Source: Muribaculaceae bacterium
Lineage (GTDB): Bacteria; Bacteroidota; Bacteroidia; Bacteroidales; Muribaculaceae
Direction of reading: 5' to 3'
DNA length: 39,685 nucleotides
Assembly (NCBI GenBank): GCA_023666885.1
Contig: JAMPBB010000007.1
Coordinates: forward strand, 1-39,685
Under the pieces are notes generated by a model. It was not told the origin of the DNA. It made no database searches and saw only the letters and a program-made list of their open reading frames with translations. Shown one piece after another: positions 17,448 through 25,703 of this stretch; the stretch's first letter is position 1, and each line of letters opens with the position of its first letter. The position numbers were made by a program, and so were the translations under genes.

Positions 17448-17519
17448 GCATGGCTACATTTTTCATACACGCTGCAACATAATGTATACAGCGTAGGGCA
17501 ACGGGGACAATATCTTTGC
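17448..17519 (+). promoter_or_regulatory. susC promoter and upstream activator-like sequences
   Basis: The -7 element TATCTTTGC (17511-17519) is a full match and lies 31 bases before the susC ATG; no TTG occurs at the -33 position. Upstream are GCATGGC-TAC-ATTTTT (17448-17463), shared with the GH32/HTCS region, and an inverted repeat ACGCTG (17469-17474) / CAGCGT (17489-17494). These are plausible sites for the AraC-type domain of the HTCS. Confidence 0.6.
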
Positions 17520-17550
17520 CCACGGAAAATATAACCAATCGACATAACGC

Positions 17551-20500
17551 ATGAAAAAACAAATCTTCACCGCCATCATGCTATTCATAATAGCACTGGC
17601 CGCCCGGGCAGAGAATATAACTGTACACGGGACTGTGATTTCAGCTGCCGACTCCGAACCTCTGATAGGAGCCAGCGTAGTATCAGCCGATAAAGGCTCT
17701 ATAGGCGTAGCCACAAATTTTGACGGCGAATTCACCATTACCGTACCAAGCGGTACGGAGCTTATAGTATCCTATGTCGGGTACAAGACCAAGAAGGTGA
17801 AGGCAGCCCCTGAACTGACCATAATGCTTGAAGAGGCATCGGAGATGCTTGACGAAGTGGTAGTGGTAGGCTATTCATCAGAAAAGAAGTCGGATCTCAC
17901 CGGCTCGGTATCGGTAGTAAAAATGAAAGATGTGGCCGACACTCCTACCGGCAATGTCATCCAGTCACTCCAAGGACGTGTGGCCGGTATGACCGTCACC
18001 ACCGACGGCACTCCCGGCGGCCTTAGCACCGGCACCTCCATACGTGGCGCTTCATCATTCCGCAGCGATGCCAACGGGCCTCTGTATGTAATAGACGGTG
18101 TGATGACCCGTGAAAATCCCGGAACCATCCTTAACAGTAATGACGTAGAGTCAATACAGGTACTTAAGGATGCCGCCTCAGCTTCTATATATGGTGCACA
18201 GGCCGCAAACGGTGTTATAATAATCACTACCAAACGGGCCAAGGCAGGAGAAGCACGTGTAACCTTTGACGCCACCCTGACCATGCAGACGTACAACAGC
18301 GGCCTCAATCTGCTGGACGCCTACGAATGGGGCAATGTATACTGGTCAGCATACAAGTATGCCCACAACGGAGCCACACCCTCATCGGCCATATATGGCA
18401 ACGGTGCTACGGCCAATCTTCAGACCTATAAGAACCTTAACGGTATGGACGTGCTGCCGCAGACCACTGACTGGGAAAAGGAAATACACCGCACGGCCCT
18501 GATGCAGACCTACAGCATAGGACTGTCAAAGGGCGCTGATAACGGCTCATCATCCCTGTCACTGAGCTGGCTTGACCATGACGGTATAGTAAAGGGCTCG
18601 GACTTCCAGCGTGTAAACACCCGCTTCAGTTCTGACTACGGATTCCTTAACAATAGGCTCCGTGCCGGAGGCAATATGTCAGTCAACTGGTGGAAAGCCC
18701 ACTACATGCCTGACGGTGCCGAAGAGAACGCCGTAAAGCAGCATCCGGCCAAAGCCGTTTATGACGTGAGCGGCATGTACGTGGACCAGATCAATGACAT
18801 ACTTGGCGATGCCCCTAACATGATGCGCCTTATACAGAACAATCAGGCTAACAAGCATGAATACTGGCGCATGTTTGGCAATGCATACCTCCAGATAGAA
18901 CCCATAAAACGCCTCATAGTAAAGACCAACTTCGGCGTAAACTATTACAACGAAACCAACAAGACGTTCGAGCCCAAATGGCTGCGTGACGATGTAAACA
19001 AACTCAATCAGTCAACCGCCAAAAACGTTGACTGGGTTTGGACAAATACCGCACAGTACAACATTGACCTTGGAGTACATTCCATAATGGCACTCGCAGG
19101 TGTGGAATCCAAGAAATATCATAATGAAAGCTTCTTCGGCTACGGTACCGGACTTGAAATAGAGGATCCCAACTATCTTTACTTAGGCAATGTAACCTCA
19201 AACAAGAACGTTGGCGCCGGTGCATCGAACTACTCCATGTTCTCCGGATTCGGGAAACTCAACTATACGTACGACAACAAGTATCTGCTGTCATTCACCA
19301 TACGCCGCGATGCTTCATCACGTCTGTCAAAAGAGCATAACTATGACTGGTTCCCGTCAATATCGGCCGGCTGGCGCATATCGCAGGAAAAGTTCATGGA
19401 GAGCACCCGCTCATGGCTCACCGACCTTAAGATACGCGGTTCGTGGGGTATCAACGGCAATGACCTTATAGACAATGAAGCATTTTATGCAAAATATCTG
19501 ATGAGCCTTGACCGTGGTTCATACAATATGAACGGCGACGGTACCACACTGGCTCCCGGTGCCTACCGTATACGCACCACCAATCCCGAACTCAAATGGG
19601 AGAAAACTTACCAGACCAACGTAGGTATCGATGCCGGGCTGATGAATAACCGCCTTACCCTGTCACTTGACTATTTCTACAAGAAAACAAAGGATATGCT
19701 GGTAGAGAAACCGTATATAGCCACAATAGGTGAAGGCGGCTACTGCTGGTACAACGGCGGCGAAATGACAAACCATGGCTTTGAAGGTCAGATAAACTGG
19801 CGCACCGCCGTCAACAAGGATTTCAGCTACGAGGTGGGCTTCAACTTCACTGTATCCAAGAATAAGGTTACTGACCTGCTTGATGACATTTATTACAGTT
19901 ATGGAGGCGGCTATGCCGGGCACTCCCTTGTAGGCCAAGCCTTAGGCTCATGGATGGGATTCAAGACCGATGGCGTGTTCCACACACAGGCTGAGGTAGA
20001 TGAATACCGCAGCAAGTATCAGGTAGAGTTCGGCGATCCGGCTGTAGGACGTATCAAATATGTAGATACCGATGGCGACGGTAAAATCAACTACAATGAC
20101 CGCACATGGTTAGGATGTGATCTGCCTAAGGCTCAGTTCGGTCTCAACCTGAGCGGTACATGGAAAGGTTTTGACATGAACATGTTCTTCAGTGCCATAA
20201 TCCGTGACGCATTCAACAACTCCAAATACTACACTGACCTGTTCCAGTGCTGGAACGGTAACCACGGTAAGAGCCTGCTTGAAGCGGCTAACGCATACGA
20301 TGAATTTCTCAAGACCGGAGTATATAACTGTGACACTCCTGCTCCCACCACAAACAACTCCAACAATGAGCACGAGGTATCAGAATTCCATATAGAAAAC
20401 GGTTCATTCCTGCGCATGAAGACACTCACCGTAGGCTATTCACTGCCCCAGTCATTACGCACCAAGCTCAAGATGAGCAACGCCCGCATATACTTCCAGG

Positions 20501-20610
20501 CACAGAACCTGTTTACCATAACCAGGTACTCAGGCGCCGACCCTGAAGGCCTCGGATATCCGTATGCACTCCCCCGTCAGTATACCTTCGGCATACAGTT
20601 CGGATTCTGA
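17551..20610 (+). CDS. SusC/RagA-family TonB-dependent outer-membrane transporter
   Basis: 1019 residues with signal peptide MKKQIFTAIMLFIIALAARA. A carboxypeptidase-regulatory-like domain (about 24-95) is followed by a TonB-box-like DEVVVVGY, the plug domain (about 115-230, including LQGRVAGMTV, SIRGASSF, PLYVIDGV and DAASASIYGAQAANGVIIITTK) and a 22-strand-type barrel ending in QYTFGIQFGF. SusC proteins form the barrel under a SusD lid and import oligosaccharides using TonB energy. The neighbouring SusD gene, two GH32 enzymes and the HTCS point to fructan oligosaccharides. The gene starts 159 bases after the HTCS stop and 46 bases before susD. Confidence 0.96.
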   Translation: MKKQIFTAIMLFIIALAARAENITVHGTVISAADSEPLIGASVVSADKGSIGVATNFDGEFTITVPSGTELIVSYVGYKTKKVKAAPELTIMLEEASEMLDEVVVVGYSSEKKSDLTGSVSVVKMKDVADTPTGNVIQSLQGRVAGMTVTTDGTPGGLSTGTSIRGASSFRSDANGPLYVIDGVMTRENPGTILNSNDVESIQVLKDAASASIYGAQAANGVIIITTKRAKAGEARVTFDATLTMQTYNSGLNLLDAYEWGNVYWSAYKYAHNGATPSSAIYGNGATANLQTYKNLNGMDVLPQTTDWEKEIHRTALMQTYSIGLSKGADNGSSSLSLSWLDHDGIVKGSDFQRVNTRFSSDYGFLNNRLRAGGNMSVNWWKAHYMPDGAEENAVKQHPAKAVYDVSGMYVDQINDILGDAPNMMRLIQNNQANKHEYWRMFGNAYLQIEPIKRLIVKTNFGVNYYNETNKTFEPKWLRDDVNKLNQSTAKNVDWVWTNTAQYNIDLGVHSIMALAGVESKKYHNESFFGYGTGLEIEDPNYLYLGNVTSNKNVGAGASNYSMFSGFGKLNYTYDNKYLLSFTIRRDASSRLSKEHNYDWFPSISAGWRISQEKFMESTRSWLTDLKIRGSWGINGNDLIDNEAFYAKYLMSLDRGSYNMNGDGTTLAPGAYRIRTTNPELKWEKTYQTNVGIDAGLMNNRLTLSLDYFYKKTKDMLVEKPYIATIGEGGYCWYNGGEMTNHGFEGQINWRTAVNKDFSYEVGFNFTVSKNKVTDLLDDIYYSYGGGYAGHSLVGQALGSWMGFKTDGVFHTQAEVDEYRSKYQVEFGDPAVGRIKYVDTDGDGKINYNDRTWLGCDLPKAQFGLNLSGTWKGFDMNMFFSAIIRDAFNNSKYYTDLFQCWNGNHGKSLLEAANAYDEFLKTGVYNCDTPAPTTNNSNNEHEVSEFHIENGSFLRMKTLTVGYSLPQSLRTKLKMSNARIYFQAQNLFTITRYSGADPEGLGYPYALPRQYTFGIQFGF

Positions 20611-20656
20611 ACATAACATATAAGACACATCCACTACCTATAAATATAGAAAAACG

Positions 20657-22420
20657 ATGAAACTACATAATATATTCCTTGCCCTTACATGTGCTGCCAC
20701 TCTTACGGCTTGCAGCGATGACTTCCTTGAAAACAAACCGCAAGGCAGCCTGTCGGACGGCGTAATGACTTCAACTGAGGCTATTGACCTGCTGGTAAAC
20801 TCAGCTTACGCCTCACTTTCAGGATTCACAAATGAGCAAGGCGACCCGTGGGTACGTCCTACATCCAACTGGAGCTTCGGCGAAGTCCGTGCTGACAATG
20901 CCTATAAAGGTGGAGGCGGCGAAGGTGACCTGTGGGACATACACGCTATGGAAACATTCCAAGTACAGTCAAACAACGGCAATCTTGACGGCAAATGGTT
21001 CAATCTGTACAGCCAGATTTCACGCTGCAATGCCGCTCTGCGCGTACTTGAGACGGCCGATGAAAGCACCGTCAAGGTAAAGGCCTCACGAATAGCCGAA
21101 ATGAAAGTGCTCCGCTCTCATTTCTACTTTGAGCTGGTACGCCTGTTCAATAAGGTTCCTTACATGGATGAGAATCTGCCCGAGACGGAATATGTAAATG
21201 TGCCTAACGATGAGTTTACACGTGATGAACACTTAGGCCGTATAGCCGCTGAACTGCTTGATGCTGCACAGTCACTCCCCGAACGACAGAGTGAAGTAGG
21301 CCGTATAAACCGTAACATAGCGCTGGCATACGCCGCCAAAGTAAAACTCTATCAGGCATACGAGCAGGATGAACAGACTCATGCAGTGACAAACATCAAC
21401 AAGCAGCTTCTCCGCGAGGTGGTGTCACTAATAGATCAGATAAACGGCTATGATCTGCTACCGGATTTCCAGGGCCTTGACCTTGTAGCCAACGAAAATG
21501 GAGTGGAATCAGTATGGGCTATACAATACTCTATGAATGACGGCTCTGGCGATGCCGGACGTGTAAACTGGAGCAATCTGCTCAACTCTCCCGCCGGAAA
21601 CAGCCCCTACCACGGCGATGGATTCTTCCTGCCCTCACAGGATCTGATCAACGCATATCAAACGGATGAAAACGGTCTGCCCGTGTTTGACTACCAGTCA
21701 CGTCCTGACTATGCCACGGTAGAGTTCATAGATGACGAACACCAGCGGCTTAGCAATACCGAACCTACGGTAGATCCGCGCCTTGACTTCGTGGTAGGCC
21801 GCCCCACCATCACATACAAGACATACAAGGCCACTCCCTGCCAGTCATGGGTACGTGACCGGGGTGTATACGGACATAACTGTGCAAAACGTTTCTGGGT
21901 ATCGCCCGAGTCATCTGACATGTATCAGGGTTGGCCGTGGGGCGCATCACAGCTCAACTGGCAGATAATCCGATATGCCGACCTCCTTCTTTACAAAGCT
22001 GAAGCCCTCATAGAGATAGGGGAAGACCTTGATGAGGCACGCAACATAATAAACCGTATACGCACCCGCGCCATGAACAGCGCCTATGTAAAGGACTTCA
22101 ATAATCCTGCGGCAGATGCAGCCAACTATAAAATAGGCCTGTACCCTGCATCAGGATGGACACAGGACTACGCACGTAAAGCTCTGCGCACAGAAATGCG
22201 CCTTGAAAAAGCTCTTGAGGGTGAACGTTACTTCGACCTTGTTCGCTGGGGTATAGCCAAACAGGTGATGACAGCCTACTTCAATGTCGAGAAGGACAAG
22301 CGTATCTATTATCAGAACTCAACGTATTCTGACGGCGAAGAATATTTCCCCATACCTGTGGCCCAATACAATTTCTCATTAGGCCGATACACACAGAATC
22401 CCGGCTATCCGGCATTCTGA
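20657..22420 (+). CDS. SusD/RagB-family outer-membrane lipoprotein
   Basis: 587 residues. The lipobox LTAC (Cys19) is followed by SDDFLEN, an acidic stretch consistent with the Bacteroidetes lipoprotein surface-export signal. The N-terminal part has the SusD-type helices (AALRVLE, FYFELVRLFNKVPYMDE), and the C-terminal end has the usual ALRTEMRLEKALEGERYFDLVRWG and PIPVAQYNFS...QNPGY. SusD proteins are the surface lid that binds glycan over SusC. Its ligand is inferred to be fructan. A hairpin with a T-run lies 54 bases beyond the stop codon. No separate surface-binding lipoprotein such as BT1761 follows it. Confidence 0.96.
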   Translation: MKLHNIFLALTCAATLTACSDDFLENKPQGSLSDGVMTSTEAIDLLVNSAYASLSGFTNEQGDPWVRPTSNWSFGEVRADNAYKGGGGEGDLWDIHAMETFQVQSNNGNLDGKWFNLYSQISRCNAALRVLETADESTVKVKASRIAEMKVLRSHFYFELVRLFNKVPYMDENLPETEYVNVPNDEFTRDEHLGRIAAELLDAAQSLPERQSEVGRINRNIALAYAAKVKLYQAYEQDEQTHAVTNINKQLLREVVSLIDQINGYDLLPDFQGLDLVANENGVESVWAIQYSMNDGSGDAGRVNWSNLLNSPAGNSPYHGDGFFLPSQDLINAYQTDENGLPVFDYQSRPDYATVEFIDDEHQRLSNTEPTVDPRLDFVVGRPTITYKTYKATPCQSWVRDRGVYGHNCAKRFWVSPESSDMYQGWPWGASQLNWQIIRYADLLLYKAEALIEIGEDLDEARNIINRIRTRAMNSAYVKDFNNPAADAANYKIGLYPASGWTQDYARKALRTEMRLEKALEGERYFDLVRWGIAKQVMTAYFNVEKDKRIYYQNSTYSDGEEYFPIPVAQYNFSLGRYTQNPGYPAF

Positions 22421-22473
22421 TATGATGACAATAGGGATAGTTAGTACTAAGGTTAAAAAGATAGGTTGAAATC

Positions 22474-22517
22474 AATGGGGAGCCGTGACTGATTCTTATG
22501 GCTCCCCATTTTCTTAA
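22474..22517 (+). terminator. Intrinsic terminator/attenuator between susD and the second GH32
   Basis: A perfect 11-base-pair stem AATGGGGAGCC (22474-22484) / GGCTCCCCATT (22500-22510) with a 15-base loop, followed by TTCTTAATT. It ends 14 bases before the GH32 ATG at 22531, so it must be read through, at least in part, for that gene to be made from the susCD transcript. No other promoter was seen in the gap. Confidence 0.75.
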
Positions 22518-22530
22518 TTACACACCAATA

Positions 22531-23991
22531 ATGAAAAGAATCATAACATCCATACTGCTTACGCTAAACGTAGTTGTGATAGCGAAGCCCAATGATACTA
22601 CTCTTTACCGGGAGCAATACCGCCCGCAGTACCATTTTACTCCGGCCCACCGCTGGATAGGCGACCCCTGCGGGTTAGTTCACCATAACGGACGGTTCAT
22701 GGCCTATAGCTGGGGCGGATATGAATCCGCTGACCTCATCCACTGGACCGAGCTGAACGACCATGCCATACACGGTGTGCCGAAAGGAATATCTACATTT
22801 ACCGGAAGTGTGGTAGTGGACCGTAATAATACCGCCGGATTCGGCAATGACGCTTATATAGCAGCCTTCACATCGTTCGATGAGGCAAGTAAGAAACAGT
22901 CACAGTCCATAGCATTCAGTCATAACAGCGGACATGACTATCAGTATTATGACCTGAATCCGGTCCTTGACATATGGAGCACTGAATTTCGCGATCCCAC
23001 CGTAATCTGGCATGAGCCTTCAAAGCAGTGGATTATGCTTGTGGCCAGGGCGCTTGAAAAGAAAGTGGCTTTTTACGGTTCACAGGACTTGAAGCAGTGG
23101 AAGTGGCTGAGCGATTTCGGCCCTGCCGGTGACAGCGAAAAATCATGGGAATGTCCCGATATGTTTATGCTGCCCGTTGACGGCAATGCCGAAAATAAGA
23201 AATGGGTACTCGTAGTATCAGTTAACTGGGATAGGGAACAGTACTTTACCGGTGAGTTTGACGGCACCGGCTTCATATGCGATTCACCGGACAGCGCTCC
23301 ACAATACATTGATCATGGCATTGACTATTACGCATCAAGAGTATTTCAGGATTATGACGGTACGCTACCTGACACATATAGCATAGGGTGGGTATCAAAA
23401 TGGGATTATGCCGGTCAAGTGCCTACAAAATATGGCAAAGGTGTATGGTCATTACCCCGTGTATTGTCACTGAAAAGTACTCCTGACGGACTGCGGTTAG
23501 TACAGCAGCCGTACGGCGGATTGAAGAATCTGAGGGGTACGCCTTTTACTTACAATATAAAGCTCAATCCAGGGGTGACACCGCTAAAGGAATTGTCCAA
23601 ACTTGACAATGTATATGAGATTGATGCCACATTCACTACAGCCGTCGATAACACTGTCGGATTCATACTGTGCGAGGGTAAGGATTGCAAAGTGACGTTG
23701 AGCTATGACACCGCTTCAGGTACATTGATTCTGGACCGGACATATGCCACACAGGAGGACATTCCCAAGTTCGACCGTGTAGCCCACACTCATGTAAAGC
23801 CGTCAAACGGAGAAATAAATTTTAATATCTTTGTGGATAAGTCAGTGATAGAGATATATGCCGGCAATGGCGATGCCGTACTTACAGCCCTGACATTTCC
23901 GGATACAGAAGCTGTAATTGTAGAGGCATTTGCTCTCAGAAAAGGTACGGAAATGTCACTTAAAGTGTATCCTATGCAGTCAGTCCACTGA
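22531..23991 (+). CDS. Glycoside hydrolase family 32, variant nucleophile motif
   Basis: Starts at the ATG at 22531 (MKRIITSILLTLNVVVIAKP, a short signal peptide without lipobox); the in-frame ATG at 22498 lies in the terminator stem. About 486 residues. Catalytic groups are kept: WIGDPCG with Asp45, EFRDP with Asp155, and WECPD with Glu207. The nucleophile motif departs from the usual WMNDPNG, and about 13 residues of the loop that normally follows (YYQWNPYGSKWQN in the sister enzyme) are missing, giving SWGGYESADLIHW. The C-terminal sandwich includes NIFVDKSVIEIYAGNGDA. It probably attacks a different fructan linkage or chain length. Its end overlaps the convergent DUF1893 gene by 20 bases. 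Confidence 0.93.
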   Translation: MKRIITSILLTLNVVVIAKPNDTTLYREQYRPQYHFTPAHRWIGDPCGLVHHNGRFMAYSWGGYESADLIHWTELNDHAIHGVPKGISTFTGSVVVDRNNTAGFGNDAYIAAFTSFDEASKKQSQSIAFSHNSGHDYQYYDLNPVLDIWSTEFRDPTVIWHEPSKQWIMLVARALEKKVAFYGSQDLKQWKWLSDFGPAGDSEKSWECPDMFMLPVDGNAENKKWVLVVSVNWDREQYFTGEFDGTGFICDSPDSAPQYIDHGIDYYASRVFQDYDGTLPDTYSIGWVSKWDYAGQVPTKYGKGVWSLPRVLSLKSTPDGLRLVQQPYGGLKNLRGTPFTYNIKLNPGVTPLKELSKLDNVYEIDATFTTAVDNTVGFILCEGKDCKVTLSYDTASGTLILDRTYATQEDIPKFDRVAHTHVKPSNGEINFNIFVDKSVIEIYAGNGDAVLTALTFPDTEAVIVEAFALRKGTEMSLKVYPMQSVH

Positions 23992-24397
23992 TAAATCCGG
24001 CTATGAGAGGAATACACTCTTCTGCCGAGGTACACTCCGCGCACAGTTTCTCCACCGGACATATGCCTGTACCCATACGGTTTATAATATTGGGCACACA
24101 AATGCCATAACTCACTTTTACGTCCGAGCCTGCAAAGAGTGACATTGCAGGCTCACTTATTATATCGGCATAAACCCCTCTTATACCTCCGGCTATCATC
24201 AGGGCGGCGGCTCCTTTGCCCACCACCTTGTCAGCCACCAATGCGCCTGAAAGCATGCAAGGTTCCCGCTTAAGAAGCATATACAGGTCCTTGACGCCAC
24301 GCTGATAAAAGCTTGTAAAGGCATCATTATTATATATTACGCATGAGCAGCCGCTTTCATGCAGCATGGCTACAGCTCTTTCAAGATTATTGTCCAT
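23972..24397 (-). CDS. DUF1893 domain protein, last gene of the efflux/two-component operon
   Basis: 141 residues covering the whole DUF1893 family: LERAVAMLHESGCSCVIYNND, KGVKDLYMLL-like, VVGKGAAALMIAGGIRGVYADIISEPA and YGICVPNIINRMGTGICPVEKL. A structural representative from Thermotoga (TM1506) has a cytidine-deaminase-like fold without a metal site; function is unknown. Here the C-terminal part holds four cysteines as C-x5-C-x2-C-x5-C (CPVEKLCAECTSAEEC), which could bind a metal or form disulfides. The gene begins inside the end of the histidine-kinase gene (11-base overlap), so it is translated with the two-component system and may modulate it. Its 3' end overlaps GH32 by 20 bases. Confidence 0.9.
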   Translation of the reverse strand: MDNNLERAVAMLHESGCSCVIYNNDAFTSFYQRGVKDLYMLLKREPCMLSGALVADKVVGKGAAALMIAGGIRGVYADIISEPAMSLFAGSDVKVSYGICVPNIINRMGTGICPVEKLCAECTSAEECIPLIAGFISGLTA

Positions 24398-25703
24398 AAT
24401 GAGGAAATGTAATGGTAAAACGTGTCAGCCTGTCGGCAGCCGAAGTGTACAGGCTGAACCTGCATCCATGGCTGCGCAATATATCCCGGACCGACATAAG
24501 ACCAAGCCCCTGCCCGGCAGGCTTGTCAGTATAGAACGGCGTAAAGAGTTTTTTCTGCTTCTCAGGCGTAATACCGGTTCCGCTGTCCGTTACGGTTACA
24601 GTGACTGTTCCGTCATCATTTTCTGCTGCGGAAACGATTATCGGGTCATAGGATTCCGCCGCCGACATACTTTCAGCAGCATTCTTCACCGTATTGACCA
24701 TCACTTGCTCGAAGAGTATGGCATCAAGCATAACCTTAGACAGATTATCAGGAATATCAAAAAACACGGGGACAGACTCAGCCGATGCCACACTCTGTAT
24801 GAAATGATCAGCCCTATCAAAGAATACATGTAAGTCCGTAGGGGTCAGTACGGGCACCGGAATCTTTGCCACTGATGCATAACGTGACACAAAATCGCTC
24901 AGATTACGAGCCCTGTCAGAGCAAGCGCGAAGCACATCCGTAACATCACGGTCAGGCAGCATGGACATCAACGTATCCATAGCCGATACAAGGCCGCCCA
25001 CCGTATTGTTTACCTCATGTGACATAACCCGGATAACCTTTTCATACCCCTGCCGCTCTGATTCTATAACCGTATCAGTGATATTATGCAGTATATAGAA
25101 CCTGTATGGCACTCCTGCATTGATAAAACCATGACACGAGCACCTCACTACAGCATTGTCGCCACCACCACTGCGGTATGACACCACCTCACCCGGATGC
25201 AGGGTCAGGAGCTGTGCGGCCATTGGCGAGTCTATATCGGACAATGTCCCCACAGTGGCTATGGCTTTCCCCATAAAAGAGTCGGCAGAGGGGTTGGACA
25301 TCACTATGACCCCGTACGGGTCAGTGACAATTACTCCGGAGTCAATATTCTCAATAAGGAGATGCAGCATATGGCCCTGCTCCTCATATCGGATGCGCTG
25401 TGCCTTCAGCCTTTCAAGCATAAAGTTAAACGTATCCACTATGTCATCCACCTCCTTATGCCCTACACGGCGCAGCGTACTGTTCCAATCCTGTGCCCGA
25501 AGCATATCAATACCTCCGGACAGAGTATTGATAGGAGCCATAACCTTACGATAGAATACTATAAGATATATCAACGTCACGGCCAGTCCGGCTTCAATAA
25601 TATAAAACCATAATGTGTCCCTGAGCGCCACTATAAAGAACAGTGCCACCCATATACCTACTATCAGAATGGCAAATATCAGGAAGAAACAGCGCAGCCT
25701 CAT
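24387..25703 (-). CDS. Sensor histidine kinase, NtrB/NtrY-like, PAS-containing
   Basis: 438 residues. Two adjacent membrane helices (about 4-27 and 31-51) are joined by only a few residues, so there is no periplasmic sensor domain. They are followed by a HAMP-like region (52-105), a PAS domain (about 112-210, NIDSGVIVTDPYGVIVMSNP), the H-box VMSHEVNNTVGG (His229) and the ATPase with N-box (VMVNTVKNAAESM), DSGTGI and GQGLGL. The kinase should phosphorylate the NtrC-type regulator encoded just upstream (four-base overlap). The signal is likely sensed in the membrane or the cytoplasm. I see no sign of a metal or drug-binding site. Confidence 0.94.
   Translation of the reverse strand: MRLRCFFLIFAILIVGIWVALFFIVALRDTLWFYIIEAGLAVTLIYLIVFYRKVMAPINTLSGGIDMLRAQDWNSTLRRVGHKEVDDIVDTFNFMLERLKAQRIRYEEQGHMLHLLIENIDSGVIVTDPYGVIVMSNPSADSFMGKAIATVGTLSDIDSPMAAQLLTLHPGEVVSYRSGGGDNAVVRCSCHGFINAGVPYRFYILHNITDTVIESERQGYEKVIRVMSHEVNNTVGGLVSAMDTLMSMLPDRDVTDVLRACSDRARNLSDFVSRYASVAKIPVPVLTPTDLHVFFDRADHFIQSVASAESVPVFFDIPDNLSKVMLDAILFEQVMVNTVKNAAESMSAAESYDPIIVSAAENDDGTVTVTVTDSGTGITPEKQKKLFTPFYTDKPAGQGLGLMSVRDILRSHGCRFSLYTSAADRLTRFTITFPHYGQ

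Noticed and set aside
22498..22530. Upstream ATG for the second GH32
   Set aside because: It is located in the 3' arm of a perfect terminator stem, and the next ATG gives a proper signal peptide.
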